64,000 bases of DNA, taken from assembly GCA_024509875.1 (NCBI GenBank), contig JAMPIV010012255.1, positions 43,218 to 107,217 on the forward strand, given 5' to 3'. The notes beneath the pieces were generated by a model. The model searched no databases, was not told where the DNA came from, and saw only the letters and a list, made by a program, of their open reading frames with translations. Every line of letters starts with the position of its first letter. The stretch's first letter is position 1. The DNA is from Oreohelix idahoensis (lineage: Eukaryota > Mollusca > Gastropoda > Stylommatophora > Oreohelicidae). The translations under genes were made by a program, and so were the position numbers. Shown here in pieces: positions 1 through 11,033 of this stretch.

Positions 1-1039
1 CACCCTCTATCTACATCTCTGCCAAGAGTAATCTTGTGCGAAGGTAGATACCTTTGAAGCCCATATTAGATACTCTTGAGTTTTGGCCACTGTTGGACCA
101 CTACTGCAAAGCAAGGGAGGCAATACCGTCACAATGTAAACGACAAAACAAACACAAGAAAATGACCCAGGTACATACAAAAAGTCAGTAAATAAAGCTA
201 AAAACAAAATTGAGGTGGAATTCACGAAATTAAAGAATGGACAAGAAAACCATTTCTCAGTGGCCACTTAAAAAGTTTCTAACAACATCAACGCTGAATC
301 AGAAAAACTGAAAACAGCGGCAATAACCATCTTGAAATACGGGAAAACTGCTAAGGCAAAGAAAGCATACATCTTAGATTCCCCATGAGTCATAAATCCC
401 TTAACGTACCAGAAAACAACAAGCTTCACAGGTACTCACAGGCAAGAATGGACACCAGCTATACATTCAACAAAGTGAAAGTACAATGAATTCCTACTAA
501 CTGAGGTATGTATTGAAAGGAGGTGGCAGACATGCTTGTCATTGAAGAAAGAAGCGGAATTCGAACTGAGGACTGATGGCAGGACAATATATGAAGAGAT
601 ATAAAAATAATAAATTTTTTTAAACAGTTTCCAACAAACTTGTATTTTGAACAACCCTAGTCAGATGTAGCAGAAAAATACCACCCCTTACCAAGAAGTG
701 ATCAAGTGATAACTTTTAGACTTAAAATTGGCCACTGCGGTCTAAAATAGAATATGTACAACAAATTAAAAATAGGACTGACAGATGTGTCTTCATGTTG
801 GGAAGACATGCAAACTAGAACATGGTCGCAAAAATATCAGATCCCCGAAAGGGGTAGGCTGACATATGACCTTCACCAACCCCTTTTAAAGAGAAACTTT
901 ATGACCATGAAGGCAGTGTGAAAGAAACCTGTCACGTTTTTCGGAGAAATAAATGTGGTTTTATAAAAGTGAACAACGAAGAATAAGAATGGTATCTACC
1001 AATATGTAGAAGGATATCAAGTCTAAATTGATTTGTTAT
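1..1039. other. Unassigned flanking DNA
   Basis: No recognisable gene. The open frames here are short, AT-rich and show no known motif. The only structured part is a tRNA-like B-box motif on the minus strand near 556-568, listed separately. Confidence 0.5.
540..580 (-). repeat. tRNA-like B-box motif, possible SINE fragment
   Basis: Read on the minus strand, this stretch contains AGTTCGAATTCC, a good match to the RNA polymerase III B box found in tRNA genes and tRNA-derived SINEs. I could not find a matching A box or a cloverleaf, so it is at best the remains of a SINE head. Confidence 0.25.
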
Positions 1040-1081
1040 TACGTGTTGCTAAACAATGTATAATACCTGGCCGTGTCTACC
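1040..1081 (+). pseudogene. LINE reverse transcriptase tail, left stub split by element A
   Basis: The last bases read Gly-Arg-Val-Tyr in the frame that continues as Arg-Met-Asp-Val-Gly-His-Ile-Pro beyond 13787, once element A and one copy of its CTACC duplication are set aside. The pattern G-H-V-x-R-M-D is typical of the C-terminal part of many non-LTR reverse transcriptases. Upstream of about 1060 the similarity fades. The call rests on the continuity with the clearer right-hand part. Confidence 0.5.
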
Positions 1082-3023
1082 TGTGACGTACGTCTAGTTT
1101 GACTAGTGAATTTTCCCTGATATGATGGATGATTTAAAGGGACCTTTAGCTTTTCATAACATTAGAACCCCTGAACATTTGTTGTAACTTTTCGTTTGCC
1201 AGAACGCATTCCACCGGGACTCATGTAGGATACAGCGACGAGATCAAAGAGACAGACCGAGGGATCTTAGGGGAGACTATCGGCGTTATCAAAGACAGTA
1301 GTTTTCCCTGATACGAGACGCAGTTGCTTGCCGCTAATTTCGCGTCTCGGTGTCAATCGAGGAACCGAGCGAACGGGGGAAAGCGAAACGGGCAGCAGCG
1401 AGCGGATACGAAGACCAGGGGGCGGCTTCTTCTCTTGATTTGGCGGTCAGATCCCCAAAAGTTCGTGAGATCAAATAAGTTGTCAAGTTTATCATGTCCC
1501 ACTCAACTTACATTCCATTTTAGCTAAATAGACCATGAAGAACTAGACAAGTTATCACTCGCTGGCCAGACCTTTACAGAAGCACTAGCTTTATTGAAAT
1601 CTTGTTATAGATTTTCCCCTGGATTTTATATATATTTGCAGTGATTTCTATTTCTGTGCAAAGCGGTAATATATATTGTGTACAGTGATCAGTGGTCTAG
1701 TCATTCTATTTCAAGGGATTTTGTGTTAATTTAAATCTATTTAATTAAACCATCTCAAGAGTTCCAGTTTTAAATATAATGATCTATCTATTATATTATT
1801 TCAAAAGATAATAGATGCTTAAATTAACTTTTAAAGTCGCGAAGGAATTTATAATTAATAAATTCAGTTAAGTCCTAGTTTTATAGATGTGGGTTTTTAA
1901 CCACTAGAATTCGCGCAGTGTTTATTAAATACATAATTAAATACTAGAGTGTATTATAGGCTTAACGGGAAATTCATCGTGCTTTAGAAGGTTATTTGTT
2001 TTCGGTATATTACATGTCATTTTTTTCTTTCATACAGAGTGATCGTAACCTGTGCGATCCCAGCATTAAGAAAGCAATAAAGAAATCAATCTAAGCAAAG
2101 CAAAGCATAAACAGTGTGTAGAGTTCCCCTGACGCAGAACTTGTTGAGACTGTGTAAATTTTTAATCTTTGAGGCGATTCTATGTTTGGAATTCCGCTAT
2201 CTAACTTATAGCAAAGAAAGCACACCCAAAGACAAATTTAACGCACCATCAAACAACTTAAGTCGTAACGGGAAGAAGAACACTGGCCCGAGCTTTGTTA
2301 GTTTACTGACACAGAGAGATAATTCATAATTTCCTGAACAGTGATGTGACTAGTTTTCTCAGTGGACTTAAACCATACCTCACGGATAAAGTGTACCAGC
2401 ACGCGTAAGAATTTTATTATCCGCGGCATAGTCAAATAGACCACACCATCCTCACCCCGGTATCAGAGACCGTGCCCTCCCATAGAAACTGTTATTAAGA
2501 AAAGAGACACAACTACAGATTCATTTTCCAGCGATTACGGGATCCTTTTATGTGCTAACCGCATACCTGCTAATCTGGGGCTAGAACTTGAACAAACACT
2601 CATACATTTAGTTGAGGTGTAACTACTGGTGTGTTATTCTATGGAGTGCAAGATTTTTTCACAATCGGTAAGTGAGAGCAAGATGAGTGAAGGCCTTTGC
2701 TAGCGCGTGTATGAATGACAGGAAATTAATTCTTTTGTGTGACCATTTTGTTAACTTGCTTACCTGGTAACATATATCTTTTCTGTATACCCTACATTGT
2801 TCCTTTAAGTGGGATAGTTGATAATTTGTTAACTCTGTTTAAAACCACCTCCTTTCCATTTGCTTAGTAAAGGGAAGAACAGCTGGGAAGAACAGGTTTT
2901 TTTTTATCACCTATACCTAATTTTGTAACACCTCTTTCAGAGTAATTAACTTCACTGTTAGGTTAACGTACCTATGTCCCTGGTATTATCTATCTTTGGA
3001 CTGGGTTTATCTTTGTCTAATAA

Positions 3024-5176
3024 CACTGACAAACAACATTTTTCTTTCTTATATAAGAATAAGTGTTTTTGGGTCAGTTTCTTGCGCTGATTTCAAATCT
3101 GAAATCCGTTTATCTCTATCACATCGGGTTCTTAAGATATTTGTGAATAAATATATTTTTGGGAAATCGTTATTTGCTCCGTTTCATTTTTACTATATAA
3201 CTTATTAAAAATTAATAAAAAGCAACATAATTCTACTTTTTATACTGCTAAAAGATGCATGACATATTTTACGCGATTTTTCAAATAGTTACTGTATTTT
3301 GAAATAATTCTGAGCAAAATATGGCTTCTAGAAGTTGTAGAAATTTGGCTGATCTGTTCTGTTACGTGTGCGATATTTTACCGATCGTGTTGACCAGAAA
3401 AACTTTACACCATTACTAAAGAAAGCATATGAACTTTATTTCGATTCGAAAGTTGATGATGCAAATAAATCTTGGAAGCCAAATGCAGTTTGTTCGATAC
3501 ATTGGCAGGTTGGTTACGAAAATCGCCGAAGCATAAGTCGATGCCTTTTGGAGTGCCAGTAATATGGCGTGAACATACAAATCACACTACTGATTGTTAC
3601 TTCTGCTTGACAAATATCCATGGTTTCACTTTTAAAACTAGAAAGTCTGTGGTTTATTCAAATATTGAATTGGTTTAGAAACCAATGCCTCATGATCCAA
3701 TCACGTGTCCGATCCAAGTACCACCAGAACAATATCCGTTGGACGTGAATGAACCATCAGAAAGTGATAGTTTACCTGCTTTAGAAACTAATTCTGACTC
3801 GGATTACATACCGGTGAATGATGGTGTTTACTTAATTAACCATTCAGAACTTTCAGATCTAATACGTGATCTCGCTCTTACCAAAGGACAAGCGGAATTA
3901 CTCGGTTCGCGACTCAAAGAATGGAATCTTTTAGCTCCCAATACTCCGATATCTAAATTTCGTCATAGACACAGAGAACTTGTTCAATACTTTGAGATGG
4001 ATGATGACATTTGCTATTGCAAAGATGTAAACGGTCATGAGCACATAGTCAACGAATGGCGATTTTTCATCGATTCTTCCAAGACTAGTCGAAAAGCCGT
4101 GTTATTGCATAACAGAAATTTATTTTCATCAATTCCAGTCGCCTACTCTGTTCATATGAAAGAAACTTATGACAATATGGCTATACGTTTGGAAAAAATA
4201 AAGTACAATGACTACCAATGGCGGATTTGTGGAGACCTAAAGGTCATTGCAATTCTCACGGGCATGCAGACTGGGTATACTAAATTTTGTTGCTTCCGAT
4301 GTGAATGGGACAGCCGCAACAGACAGGAACATTATGCAAGAAAGGTGTGGCCTATCCGGGATCGTATGCAGCTTGGGCATAAAAATGTAATACACGAGCC
4401 ATTAGTTAACAAAGACAGCTTCATTTTACCACTGTTACATATAAAGTTGGGGCTCATGAAGAATTTTGTAAAAGCGTTAGATAAAACGAGCAAAGCTTTC
4501 ACTTATCTTCGAGAAAAGTTTCCGCAAGTTAGCGATGCAAAGATAAAGGAAGGTATCTTTGTAGGACCTCACATTAGGAAAGTTATTGCAGACAAACAAT
4601 TCGAAAACTTGTTACATGGTAGTGAACTTCGCGCATGGATGGCATTCAAATCGATCGTCGATAACTTTCTGGGAAATCACAAATCTGTCGACTATGTTGC
4701 ATATTGTTAAGCAGTGCATAGATGCATACAGAATTATGGGCTGTAACATGTCCCTCAAAATCCATTTGCTCGATTCGCATCTTGACTTTTTCCCTGACAA
4801 CCTTGGCGAAGTCAGCGATGAACATGGAGAACGATTCCATCAAGATATCGCCGTAATGGAGTCACGTTATCAAGGACGGTGGAGTGTGACCATGCTTGCC
4901 GATTATTGTTGGATGCTTCATCGCGATGTACCACATGCCATTCACCGACGAAAGTCGACTGCAAAGAAATTCAATCCTACATAACTGTTATACTTCTTGT
5001 ACGAATGATGTTGTAATACTGTATGCGTTGTTAAAAAACTTCAATTGCGTATTTCTAGAGATCCCGACCTGATAGAGAAAAACGGTTTGCAGATTTAAAA
5101 ACAGCGCACTGAAATTGACCAGAAAAACATAGAAATGTTAGAGAAAGAAAAAAACGTTTTTTTTTGTTAGTCAGTG
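3024..5176 (+). mobile_element. EnSpm/CACTA-type DNA transposon inserted in the LTR
   Basis: The ends are 13-bp terminal inverted repeats, CACTGACAAACAA at 3024-3036 and TTGTTAGTCAGTG at 5164-5176, differing at one position. Weaker similarity extends inward through a T-rich stretch. A 3-bp TAA duplication flanks it (3021-3023 and 5177-5179). The sister LTR has the unoccupied site with one TAA at 13305-13307, so the boundaries are exact. CACTR termini with 3-bp duplications are diagnostic of the EnSpm/CACTA group. It contains one broken gene. Confidence 0.88.
3321..4984 (+). pseudogene. Broken transposase-like gene of the EnSpm-type element
   Basis: Starting at ATG 3321 the frame gives a Cys-Tyr-Val-Cys motif, then continues in other frames through a second cysteine pair (CYFC), a long central part and a C-terminal block with H-S-H-L-D-F-F-P and S-D-E-H-G-E-R-F-H-Q-D. 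I recall very similar uncharacterised proteins from hydra, aphids and other invertebrates, but cannot check this here. Candidate catalytic acidic residues are in FIDSSKTS, CGDLK and SDEHGERFHQD, an inference. CCFRCEWD looks like another metal-binding pair. Damage: frame changes near 3360, 3500 and 4700, and an in-frame TAG at 3676-3678. Position within CACTG termini makes a transposase the best guess. Confidence 0.7.
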
Positions 5177-5663
5177 TAAGCGGGAAGGGCTTAGTCGATA
5201 CCAATCTTCTTCACCCCTTCCAAATTTGTTATTTGCATTTGTGTACTTATGATAATTTATGTAATATCTGATATTTTTAGTGATTGATGTTTAAAGTGAA
5301 TAAAATCACCTAAACTCATTTAGTTCTGTGTGTTGGATATACCCAAAGCCCAACATTTCCCCTATTCGTTTAATATAGTTTGTATCAACGTCGTGTGTGT
5401 GTTTGAAAACACCGAATCGGTGTGCGCGCAGATGCGAGTCTGGAAAACTGGCAAATAATTGTTTGACCAGGAGAGTGAAAGAGAAGATTGAGAGACACGA
5501 TTTGTCGTAAATAAGTCTGTCTTTACTCTCCTCCAGCACGCTGTGAAGTAACTATTAAATCTCTACATTTTCTATCACTGAGCTTTCCATCATCATTTTC
5601 CACTCTAAACCGTACCACTATTTCTACGACTCTTTTCTCTCAAAATAAATTTACGACAATATT

Positions 5664-5682
5664 TGGCCGGCTCGTCTGGGAT
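5664..5682 (+). promoter_or_regulatory. Element A primer-binding site, tRNA-Pro-like
   Basis: Five bases after the LTR end lies TGGCCGGCTCGTCTGGGAT, a near match to the proline-tRNA primer site TGGGGGCTCGTCCGGGAT that element F carries exactly. It differs by a small insertion and substitutions. It marks where minus-strand DNA synthesis starts. Confidence 0.65.
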
Positions 5683-6473
5683 AATTTTGAGATACATTTG
5701 ATGCGCACATATTTGTGGGCTGGTTCTGGGATCTTGAGCTACATTTGAGGCAATCGCATAGCCGGGTTAAAGATATTTTGAGTCTGATTTAGTTTGGGTC
5801 TAACTAGGTAGAGTGTGAATGATTTGTCTTTGTGAATTAGGGAAATAAATAAATAATTACACCCCTAGACAAACGTTCTTTAAGTATTTGGGTTGTCCAC
5901 ACAGCATATTTACAGGTTGTTTTCTCTCCACAGCAGTAGAAAGTACAGACAAACAAATATATTTGCTATTTTAATTATCCTCTGGCGGAGATAATTATAT
6001 TTCTTTCTTTATAAAAGTTGCTGGGATTGCGTGATTGTTTTACAGTCACTAAGGTTTTTGAAGTCAAAAAGAGTTGAGCTTAGCTAAAGACGGATTGTTC
6101 TGATTTTTAAAAATTAAGTTAACAACGTCTCATCTCAATAATTGACTTTAGGGACGGAGTTTGTTGTCAGAGATTTAAAATTTATGGGAAATTTTTTTTT
6201 TCCTTTTAAATTGTTTTAATATAAATTTTTCTCTACTGTTAGTAATAGTAGATTCTTTTCCAGTGTAACTTACCATTTAGTGGCATAGTCGCTTGCGTTT
6301 AGAGCCTTAATTGCCAGATAATAGCAGCGATAAGTTTGCACAGTACAGGTAGGAGGTAACACAGGTAAATTTATACTTGTGTTTTTTTTTTTTTCTCGTA
6401 GCGGTTCAGAGTTCCTCCCTTTCGCGTTTCTTCTTACTAGTTCTCTAAGCATACTTCATCTTATTCTTTAACA
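5683..6473 (+). other. Element A leader between primer site and Gag
   Basis: Untranslated leader of about 0.8 kb, AT-rich, without a recognisable open frame. It ends at the Gag start, which sits in a favourable ACAATGG context. Confidence 0.6.
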
Positions 6474-7790
6474 ATGGCAGAGAGGATAAAGATGAGGTCC
6501 ATCTTGAGGTTGGAAGCGAAAGAGGCAGGATTAGATGCAGAAGCTGCAAACGCGTTTATTAACCAGGAATTGGAAATATATGACGCGGAGCAACAGAGAG
6601 CCGAAGCTGAGAGGAAAGCGGAGCAACAGAGAGCAGAAGCTGAGAGGAAGGAAGAGGAAGAAAAAACAGAGAGGAGAGAAGCCCAGGAGAGGGCAGATAA
6701 GAAAGAAGCGGAAGAACGTCTTTTGGAACAGAAGAAAATTGAAGCAGAGATGGAAACTCGCAGAGAGAGAGAGAGAGAGACAAGGAAAGACAGCATCAAC
6801 TGGCGCTTAAGGCTCTAGAGAGTCGGGGCGCCTCTACTTCGACTAACGGAGAGCCGTCTTCGCCCCAGTCTCAATCAATGGACCTCTCCAGTACTCAATC
6901 TGCCCAATTAACTGCTATGTCGTTTTCTTTAGAATCTTTTCCTAGCCCTAACGAAAAAATTGACAGCTACCTAGAAAAATTCGAGAGACTCGCGAATCTT
7001 TAAGGGTTAGAGAGTACCCGCTGGGCGCTCAAACTTTCAACGTCACTGAAAGGCAATGCTTATGACGTGTACACAAAGCTGGGACCGAATCAACATGATT
7101 ACGACATGTTGAAAAAGGCCTTACTACAGCAGTTTGAGATGACTGCCCGAAAGTTTCTGCAGTTGTTCAGAAACAGCCGAAAAGAGAGCACGGAAACATT
7201 TCCACAGTTCTCTTCACGTCTCACGGGTTATCTGACAAAGTGCATTGAATTATCTGACCTACCTCTTTCATATGAGGGACTCCTCGAACTTGTTCTTGTG
7301 GAGCAGATAAAATCCACTTTGTCGAATGAAACACGTAGATTTTTGGCTGAACAGGGGGCAGTCAGGCTTGAAGACATACTCAATAAAGCCGAACGCTATA
7401 GCAATGCAATGGCCGAACTTCCCAGCACTAAACGTAAACCCACCGATGAGCCATTTGGAAAACAGAATCTAGAGCAGGCATCCTATTCTTCCACTTCCTC
7501 TCAACATTATAACCAACGAGATAACAATACCCAGAAACCTCCCCAGGAAAAATCGAAATTCTACAAAACCCGATACCCCCCCCCCCCCCCCAACAAAAAT
7601 TCTGATCAACCCAACAAGCCTACGTGGCAGCGCGGCCACCAAGGTCAAGGAAAAGGGAAGACCTCTACACCAGGAACGTCTGATCAGGGCAAACAAACCG
7701 GTGCAAACCGCATTGGATGTTTGCATACAGCCTCGAAAGGTAGAGTCAATGTCAGTGATTCTCAACCTGAGGGGGACCGACCCTCAACTC
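6474..7790 (+). pseudogene. Element A Gag, frameshifted
   Basis: Structural protein of the retrotransposon particle. The first 114 residues are almost entirely charged Glu/Lys/Arg/Ala coiled coil with repeats of the type AEQQRAEAERK. The frame is lost in a GA dinucleotide run near 6765-6780, and the correct frame then continues through the capsid-like part (FPSPNEKIDSYLEKFERL, later RWALKLS). An in-frame TAA at 7001-7003 interrupts it where relatives B, C and D read a tyrosine-glycine pair. The C-terminal part is rich in Gln, Asn, Lys and Pro, with five prolines encoded by a 16-base C run at 7576-7591. It has no CX2CX4HX4C zinc knuckle, unlike B, C and D. The boundary to protease is approximate. 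Confidence 0.85.
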
Positions 7791-8857
7791 GAGGAACTGT
7801 AATTTTGAACGGTACCTCCACTACTTGTCTTTTTGACACTGGATTAAGTTTTGATTGTATTGTCGCTAGGCACCTAGTCAAACCCGGTCAGGAGACAGAG
7901 GAAACCGTCAAACTTAGTGGAATTTTCAGGAGTGATGCACCCAGGACGCTTCCTATCGCACTGGTAGAAATACACTCTGACTTTGTCAGAGGAGTTATTA
8001 AAGCGGCCATAATGGATGATCCGATCTACCCAGTTATCCTGGGATGTAGATATGTGTTCATTGGGAGACCTAAGGAGCCGATTGTGGCAGCGGTAACCAC
8101 AAGAGGGCAAGCCAAGAAGGAGAGGGAGCCTGCGCCAAACTTGTTGCCGAATGAACTGAAGGAGGCGCAACAAAAGGACCCTACTCTGGCGCCCTGCTTT
8201 AAAAAACTGCCCATGGCTAAGGACCCCAGACACAACGGAGACATCTTTTCTAAGGATGGTGTATTGTATCGTAGAACGGGCAACCCGGACACGGGGAATA
8301 ACCAGCTCCTAGTACCGACGCAGTACAGAAACCAGATCTTAGAAATGGGGCACTCTCTTCCCTTTAGCGGACACATGGGACAAAACGCTACTATTCAGCG
8401 AATAAAAAACCACTATTGGTGGCCAGGAATGAACTCTGACATTGTCAGGTACGTGAAATCCTGCGCCCAGTGCCAACGGGTAGCACCCAAGCACTTGACA
8501 CCCCCAGTACCTATGGGGCAAATGCCAATAGTAGGGACTCCATTTGAACGGGTTGCTGTCGACATTATTGGTCCTCTGGAAAAGACCAAAAGAAGGAACA
8601 GGTTCATCCTGACCTTAGTTGACACTTGCACTATGTGGGCCGAAGCCGTACCGCTACCATGCACTAATTCCAAGCATGTCGCAGAAGCCCTTGTGCAAAT
8701 TTTTACACGGTTGGGATTCCCTCAACAAGTTTTGACGGACAATGGATCCCAATTCCGTAGCCTGTTAATGGAGGAGATCTTTAAGATCTTGAGGGCCAAA
8801 CATATCCACACAAGTCCCTACCATCCGGCCGGGAATGGGCTCGTGGAACGTTTTTAA
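7791..8857 (+). pseudogene. Element A protease and integrase (N-terminal part of Pol)
   Basis: Fused in frame to Gag. The aspartic protease is marked by LFDTG with catalytic Asp at 7835-7837 and by the later hydrophobic ILGCRYVF. After a linker comes the integrase zinc finger, with His residues in HSLPFSGH and Cys residues in CAQC, then the catalytic core: first Asp in VAVDIIGP, second in LTDNGSQF, Glu in GLVERF. Exactly 35 residues separate the second Asp from the Glu, as required for a D,D35E integrase. One extra T in the run ending at 8856 shifts the frame directly after VERF and creates a stop. The domains are otherwise intact. Integrase ahead of reverse transcriptase is the notable feature. 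Confidence 0.92.
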
Positions 8858-11033
8858 CGGTACCCTCACCATGATGTTACGTAAGCTGGGTCAGGAGAAA
8901 CCGGAAGACTGGGACCAATATATATCGGCTGCCTTATTCGCCTACCGAGAGGTACCCCAAGCGTCTACGGGTTTTGCGCCAGCTACACTTTTATTTGGCA
9001 GACCTATTAAGGGGCCACTAGAAGCCTTACTTCGGTCCCTGACAGACCAGAAGGCTGACGAGACAGTCGTCTCTGCAAGCAAGTATGTATCTGAGCTTAA
9101 GGAAAGGCTAAAGCTAGGATGGGATCTAGCTACTACCAACCTTAAGAAAGCCCGCGCTAAAATTACTAAAAGATACAACAAAGCTGCAAAAGAGAGAGAA
9201 CTACAACCAGGGGAGAAAGTCCTATTGCTACTTCCAACCGGAAGCAATAAACTTCGCATCGGATGGCAAGGACCGTTTACCGTCCTTAAAAAGATCTCAC
9301 GTACCAACTACAAGATCTCCATCAAAGGAAAGGAGAAGGTCTTCCACATAAATCTGCTAAAGAAATATTTGGAAAGACCGGTGCCATCCTCCGAGCATCT
9401 CCTGGCTGTCGCCATAGCAACGGAAGACGAGGAAGATGATGATGGTTGCATGGAGTATCCATTGCAACCCACAGAATCCTTTAAAGATGTCAAGTTCGGC
9501 GACAATCTCTCACCAGAACAACAAACAGAAACTAGGGCTCTACTAAAACAGTACAGTGCAGTTTTAACGGATGTACCTGGTCGAACAAATCTCCTTGAAT
9601 TTGATATGAAATTAACAAACGAGACCCCTGTTCAAACCAGAGTTTACCCCATCCCGTACGCTAAAGCTGATGCACTTCGCGGAGAAATAGACAAGCTGCG
9701 TCAGGCAGGAATTATCAGTGAGTCTACATCTCCTTACAGCTCGAGCGTAGTGCTGTTGCAGAAGCCCAATAAGGAAGTTCGGCTGTGCATTGATTACAGG
9801 TTGCTAAACGCTGTAACGGAATTCCAGCCCGAACCTCTCCAAACTGTTTCTGAGTTGTTCACCAAGCTCAGCAAAGCTAAGATCTTCTCCAAGATTGACC
9901 TCAGTAAAGGTTATTATCAAATACCAGTCAAGGAGGAAATTAAACCTTTGTTAGCTTTCAGCACTAGTGAAGGACATTACACATTTAACGTGATGCCGTT
10001 CGGTTTGCATAACGCACCAGGAGTGTTCACCAGGATGATGAGGAAGCTTCTAGAACCTTTGCAAAGTCCCCATATCCATAATTTCATGGATGACATCTTA
10101 ATTGCATCGGAAACCTATGAAGAACATATTGCTACGGTTGCTATGCTCCTCAGGAGACTACAGGAAACGGGTCTCACAGCCAGACCTAGCAAATGTCTCA
10201 TCGGGTTTGAACAGTTAGACTTCCTGGGGCACACTATTTCTCACGGATGCAGTTGGCCTATTAAGAAGAACGTGGAGAAAATTGTGGCAGCAAAAAGACC
10301 CCGAACGAAGAAAGACGTACGTTCCTTCATATCGCTATGTGCATACTATCAGAAGTACATCCAGAACTTCAACGGACTGACGGCACCTCTGACTGACCTC
10401 ACAAAGAAAGGTTGTCCTGATAAGGTCATATGGGATCAAAAGTGCGAACACGCGTATAGCACTTTGAAAGGACAGTTGTCTGCATACCCCATTTTGAGGT
10501 TGCCTGACCTCAAGAAACCTTTTGTACTGAGAGTCGACGCGTCAGGTCAGGGCATCGGGTCAACACTGCTTCAAGCCGATGACAGTGACCTGAACATGCT
10601 ATTTCCAGTTGCCTATGGCAGTCGGAAATTAAATAAAGCGGAACGGAACTACAGCGTAGTTGAAAGGGAATGTCTTGCTCTGATTGACGGTATCTGACGC
10701 CATCATGAGTTTCTTTATGGTACATCGTTCACGGTGCAAACAGACCACGCTCCGTTAGCATTTCTTGGTGCCAATAAAGAATTTAACGCTAGGATCATGC
10801 GTTGGGCCCTCCTTCTAAGCGTCTATTCTTTCAAAGTGGAATATATTCCGGGAAGACAGAATGTCGGGGCTGATTTTCTGAGTAGAAACTGGTCTACAGA
10901 GGAAGAAGAGCAAACTGAAGATACCACTCATCCTAAAATCACCAATCAGGTCACCTCCATTGTCAAAAATGAAAACATGAAAAATGGTTTCATGTCTAAA
11001 AGTGGGGACGATTGTGACGTACGTCTAGTTTGA
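8835..11033 (+). pseudogene. Element A integrase C-terminus, reverse transcriptase, RNase H
   Basis: The frame picks up at the end of the integrase core (NGTL...WDQY...FAYREVP), passes through a GPY/F-like module (LRIGWQGPFTVL, then HINLLKKYL) and enters reverse transcriptase: LCIDYRLLN, SKIDLSKGYYQIPV, MPFGLHNAP and the active-site box FMDDIL. RNase H follows with LRVDASGQGIGS, YGSRKLNKAE and ERECLAL. A TGA at 10695-10697 interrupts the RNase H where relatives read a tryptophan-containing motif, and the same frame then resumes through QTDHAPL and GADFLSRNW. The end of the frame crosses the purine tract and terminates inside the 3' LTR, so Pol and LTR overlap. No envelope gene follows. Confidence 0.92.
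10998..11012 (+). promoter_or_regulatory. Element A polypurine tract
   Basis: AAAAGTGGGGACGA lies directly upstream of the 3' LTR start TGTGACG. This is the expected position and composition for the plus-strand DNA primer. Confidence 0.7.

Larger units (their letters stand above)
1082..5658 (+). repeat. Element A 5' LTR, interrupted by an EnSpm-like transposon
   Basis: It matches 11013-13786 over its whole length apart from two insertions, one in each copy. Without the 2,153-bp transposon and its TAA duplication it is about 2,421 bp, long for a Gypsy LTR. It starts TG and ends CA. Short open frames inside it recur identically in the other LTR, show no domain and are not called as genes. Confidence 0.92.

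Noticed and set aside
1324..1527. Short plus-strand frame conserved at 11255-11458
   Set aside because: The conservation is explained by the LTR pair of element A. There is no domain and no independent evidence for coding.
8848..8860. Programmed frameshift between two parts of Pol in element A
   Set aside because: It falls in the middle of the integrase catalytic core and is explained by one extra T in a homopolymer.
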